Shown: positions 62,943 through 64,000 of the stretch, one piece after another | Position numbering within the stretch: the first letter of the stretch is position 1 | Layout of the letters: every line of letters begins with the position of its first letter | Source of the DNA: JAUWKC01 sp035527845 | GTDB taxonomy: Bacteria > Planctomycetota > Phycisphaerae > Sedimentisphaerales > Anaerobacaceae | NCBI GenBank assembly: GCA_035527845.1 | Contig: DATKZT010000044.1 | Span: 1-64,000 of the forward strand | Direction: 5' to 3' | Length of the DNA: 64,000 nt | The notes under the pieces: generated by a model | Databases searched by the model: none | What the model was told of the DNA's origin: nothing | The model's input: only the letters and a program-made list of their open reading frames with translations | Translations under genes and position numbers: made by a program

Positions 62943-63578
62943 ATGGTTGTGGAAGACAAACGAAGGTACAGAAGATTGCGCCTGCTCACCAAGAAGCTCA
63001 ATAAGGAGCGTAAGAGGCAGGCTAAAAAGATAGATATACTCTGCAACGACCTGATTGCAGCACAACGAGAGTTCATCAAGAGATTAGACACCATGAGTTT
63101 CAGAGCCCACTTCTACGAGTCAATCGTCGGCACGACGGATTTGGGCGGTCTTCTATCTTATGCCGACAAGCAGATCAAAGACAGAATCAAGGACTCACAT
63201 ATCGCCTTTTTTCTGCGGCAACAGGATGGTTTTGAATTGTACCAGGACGAAAGCGATGGGCCCATAACCCTCGGTAAAGAGGACATAGAAAACTGTTTCA
63301 CTGCCGAGCTGGTGGACAATATATGCAGGTCGAACAAGATATGCACACTGGATGACATGTTCGCAATGGGTCTCGAAGGCAACCTGGTGAAGCTAAACAG
63401 TATTTCTGCAGCCACGATCCCTATTGGGCGACTTGGGTCGTCACTGGGCTTCATACTGATTTATCGTCCCTTCCGCAAGAGGCTGACTCGTGAGGAGTTG
63501 ATCGACATAAGTTCGATAGTGCCGGGACTTTCCCGAGCGATAGAGTCGTGCCGGATGTTCTTACGCTCGACCGATTAG
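62943..63578 (+). CDS. GAF-like domain protein with basic coiled-coil N-terminus
   Basis: A 211-residue cytoplasmic protein. The first 45 residues are highly basic and helical (KKLNKERKRQAKKIDIL). The rest (about 50-205) has the pattern of a GAF domain: DLGGLLSYADKQIKDRIKD, IAFFLRQQDGFELY, ISAATIPIGR, LGFILIYRPF. A GAF domain would bind a small ligand or mediate signalling. No enzymatic output domain is present, so it probably acts through protein contacts, perhaps with the kinase system at 59511-62428. The ATG has no clear ribosome site. Confidence 0.6.
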   Translation: MVVEDKRRYRRLRLLTKKLNKERKRQAKKIDILCNDLIAAQREFIKRLDTMSFRAHFYESIVGTTDLGGLLSYADKQIKDRIKDSHIAFFLRQQDGFELYQDESDGPITLGKEDIENCFTAELVDNICRSNKICTLDDMFAMGLEGNLVKLNSISAATIPIGRLGSSLGFILIYRPFRKRLTREELIDISSIVPGLSRAIESCRMFLRSTD

Positions 63579-63740
63579 AGGTCAAAGGGTTAGTGTCGGC
63601 TCGCGGGGGCCAGCGGACCTTCCAATCACGCCGCGTTGTTCAAACATGCAAACAAGCCGATCCTGTGCGCCAGGTGGTGCTGATCAATCCCGGAAAACCG
63701 AGGGTCTTCCTCACTCGCCACAGTTATACTCGCTAAATTC

Positions 63741-63771
63741 TTGAATTGTCATCGCAGGCTTTTGGTATAAT
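63741..63771 (+). promoter_or_regulatory. candidate promoter of the PIG-L gene (extended -10)
   Basis: TATAAT (63766-63771) preceded by TGg (63763-63765), an extended -10. A weak TTGAAT (63741-63746) lies 19 bp upstream. The GTG start codon is 36 bp further on. Confidence 0.55.
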
Positions 63772-63806
63772 ATCAGCCGTTGAAGCTTTGTTCAGGAACT
63801 GAAAGC

Positions 63807-64000
63807 GTGGCACAGCTAAAACCGTCGCAACAGATGCTGGCTCTTAACAATTGTGCCGTAATTGTGGCCCATCCGGATGATGAAGCGCTCTGGGCCGGCG
63901 GTACAATGCTCATGCGTCCGGAAGTCAGGTGGACGGTGGTCGCGCTCTGCAGAAAAAGCGACGAAGACAGATCTGCCAGGTTCTTCAGTGCCCTTGAGCA
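63807..64000 (+). CDS. PIG-L/LmbE family deacetylase, N-terminal part
   Basis: The visible 64 residues, starting with GTG 63807, contain the metal-binding signature AHPDDEALWAGGTM (H22, D24, D25) of the PIG-L family. These enzymes deacetylate GlcNAc-containing substrates, sugars in lipid or mycothiol/bacillithiol pathways, or other N-acetyl groups. The gene continues past the right edge of the window. Substrate cannot be inferred. Confidence 0.85.
   Translation, partial: MAQLKPSQQMLALNNCAVIVAHPDDEALWAGGTMLMRPEVRWTVVALCRKSDEDRSARFFSALE

Noticed and set aside
63548..63736. 62-codon plus-strand frame
   Set aside because: Overlaps the end of the GAF-like gene, no ribosome site, no recognisable domain.
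1..64000. Search by eye for tRNA, rRNA, CRISPR arrays, insertion sequences and phage genes
   Set aside because: No T-arm-like motifs, no evenly spaced repeats with unique spacers, and no transposase or integrase frames were found.

Overview
The window looks like a chromosome segment of a planctomycete, most likely of the class Phycisphaerae. No rRNA or universal marker gene is present, so this rests on gene style: dense ECF sigma factor / membrane protein pairs, Tat-exported sulfatases with lipoprotein-like cysteines, BlaI/M56 regulation with a giant sensor, subtilase and matrixin exoproteases, TPR-rich GT-C proteins, and dispersed palindromic repeats in the gaps. No tRNA, rRNA, CRISPR array, insertion sequence or phage module was seen.

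Layout. 1-1710 is essentially non-coding, with a structured element, a fibronectin-III gene remnant on the minus strand and low-complexity tandem repeats. 1711-7154 carries housekeeping genes: pgsA and rimO, a secretin-like lipoprotein with a coiled-coil tail, a conserved acidic protein, thioredoxin and an orphan GroES-like protein. 7298-9849 is an ECF sigma / membrane protein / beta-propeller lipoprotein operon. 10013-24160 is mostly catabolic and export functions: a Tat-exported sugar-isomerase-like protein, two sulfatases, an isopropylmalate-dehydrogenase-type enzyme, a TGS GTPase, an M16 protease pair (one catalytic, one not) and a GH51 arabinofuranosidase. 24263-27614 holds a secreted subtilase and a secreted matrixin that share an almost identical promoter.

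27864-35684 and 50654-59340 form the most striking part: seven minus-strand ECF sigma genes, each followed within a few bases by a single-pass membrane protein. Five of those membrane proteins have large extracytoplasmic parts, and four share a short basic motif just before the membrane helix, but none has a visible zinc anti-sigma motif. Between the two blocks lie a probable HD - purC - GT-C/TPR operon, a cupin gene and a BlaI repressor with a 3098-residue M56 (BlaR1-type) receptor. The receptor carries a HEAT-like region, ankyrin repeats, duplicated carboxypeptidase-regulatory-like blocks and a C-terminal beta-helix. The last sigma gene is split by a one-base frameshift.

59511-62428 encodes an HTH-receiver protein followed by an HDOD-histidine kinase. 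The window ends with a GAF-like protein and the start of a PIG-L deacetylase.

Inferred biology: a surface-feeding bacterium that degrades sulfated or arabinose-containing polysaccharides and proteins. It appears to use many parallel envelope sensors (ECF pairs, BlaI/M56, two-component) whose large exported domains probably read distinct extracellular signals.
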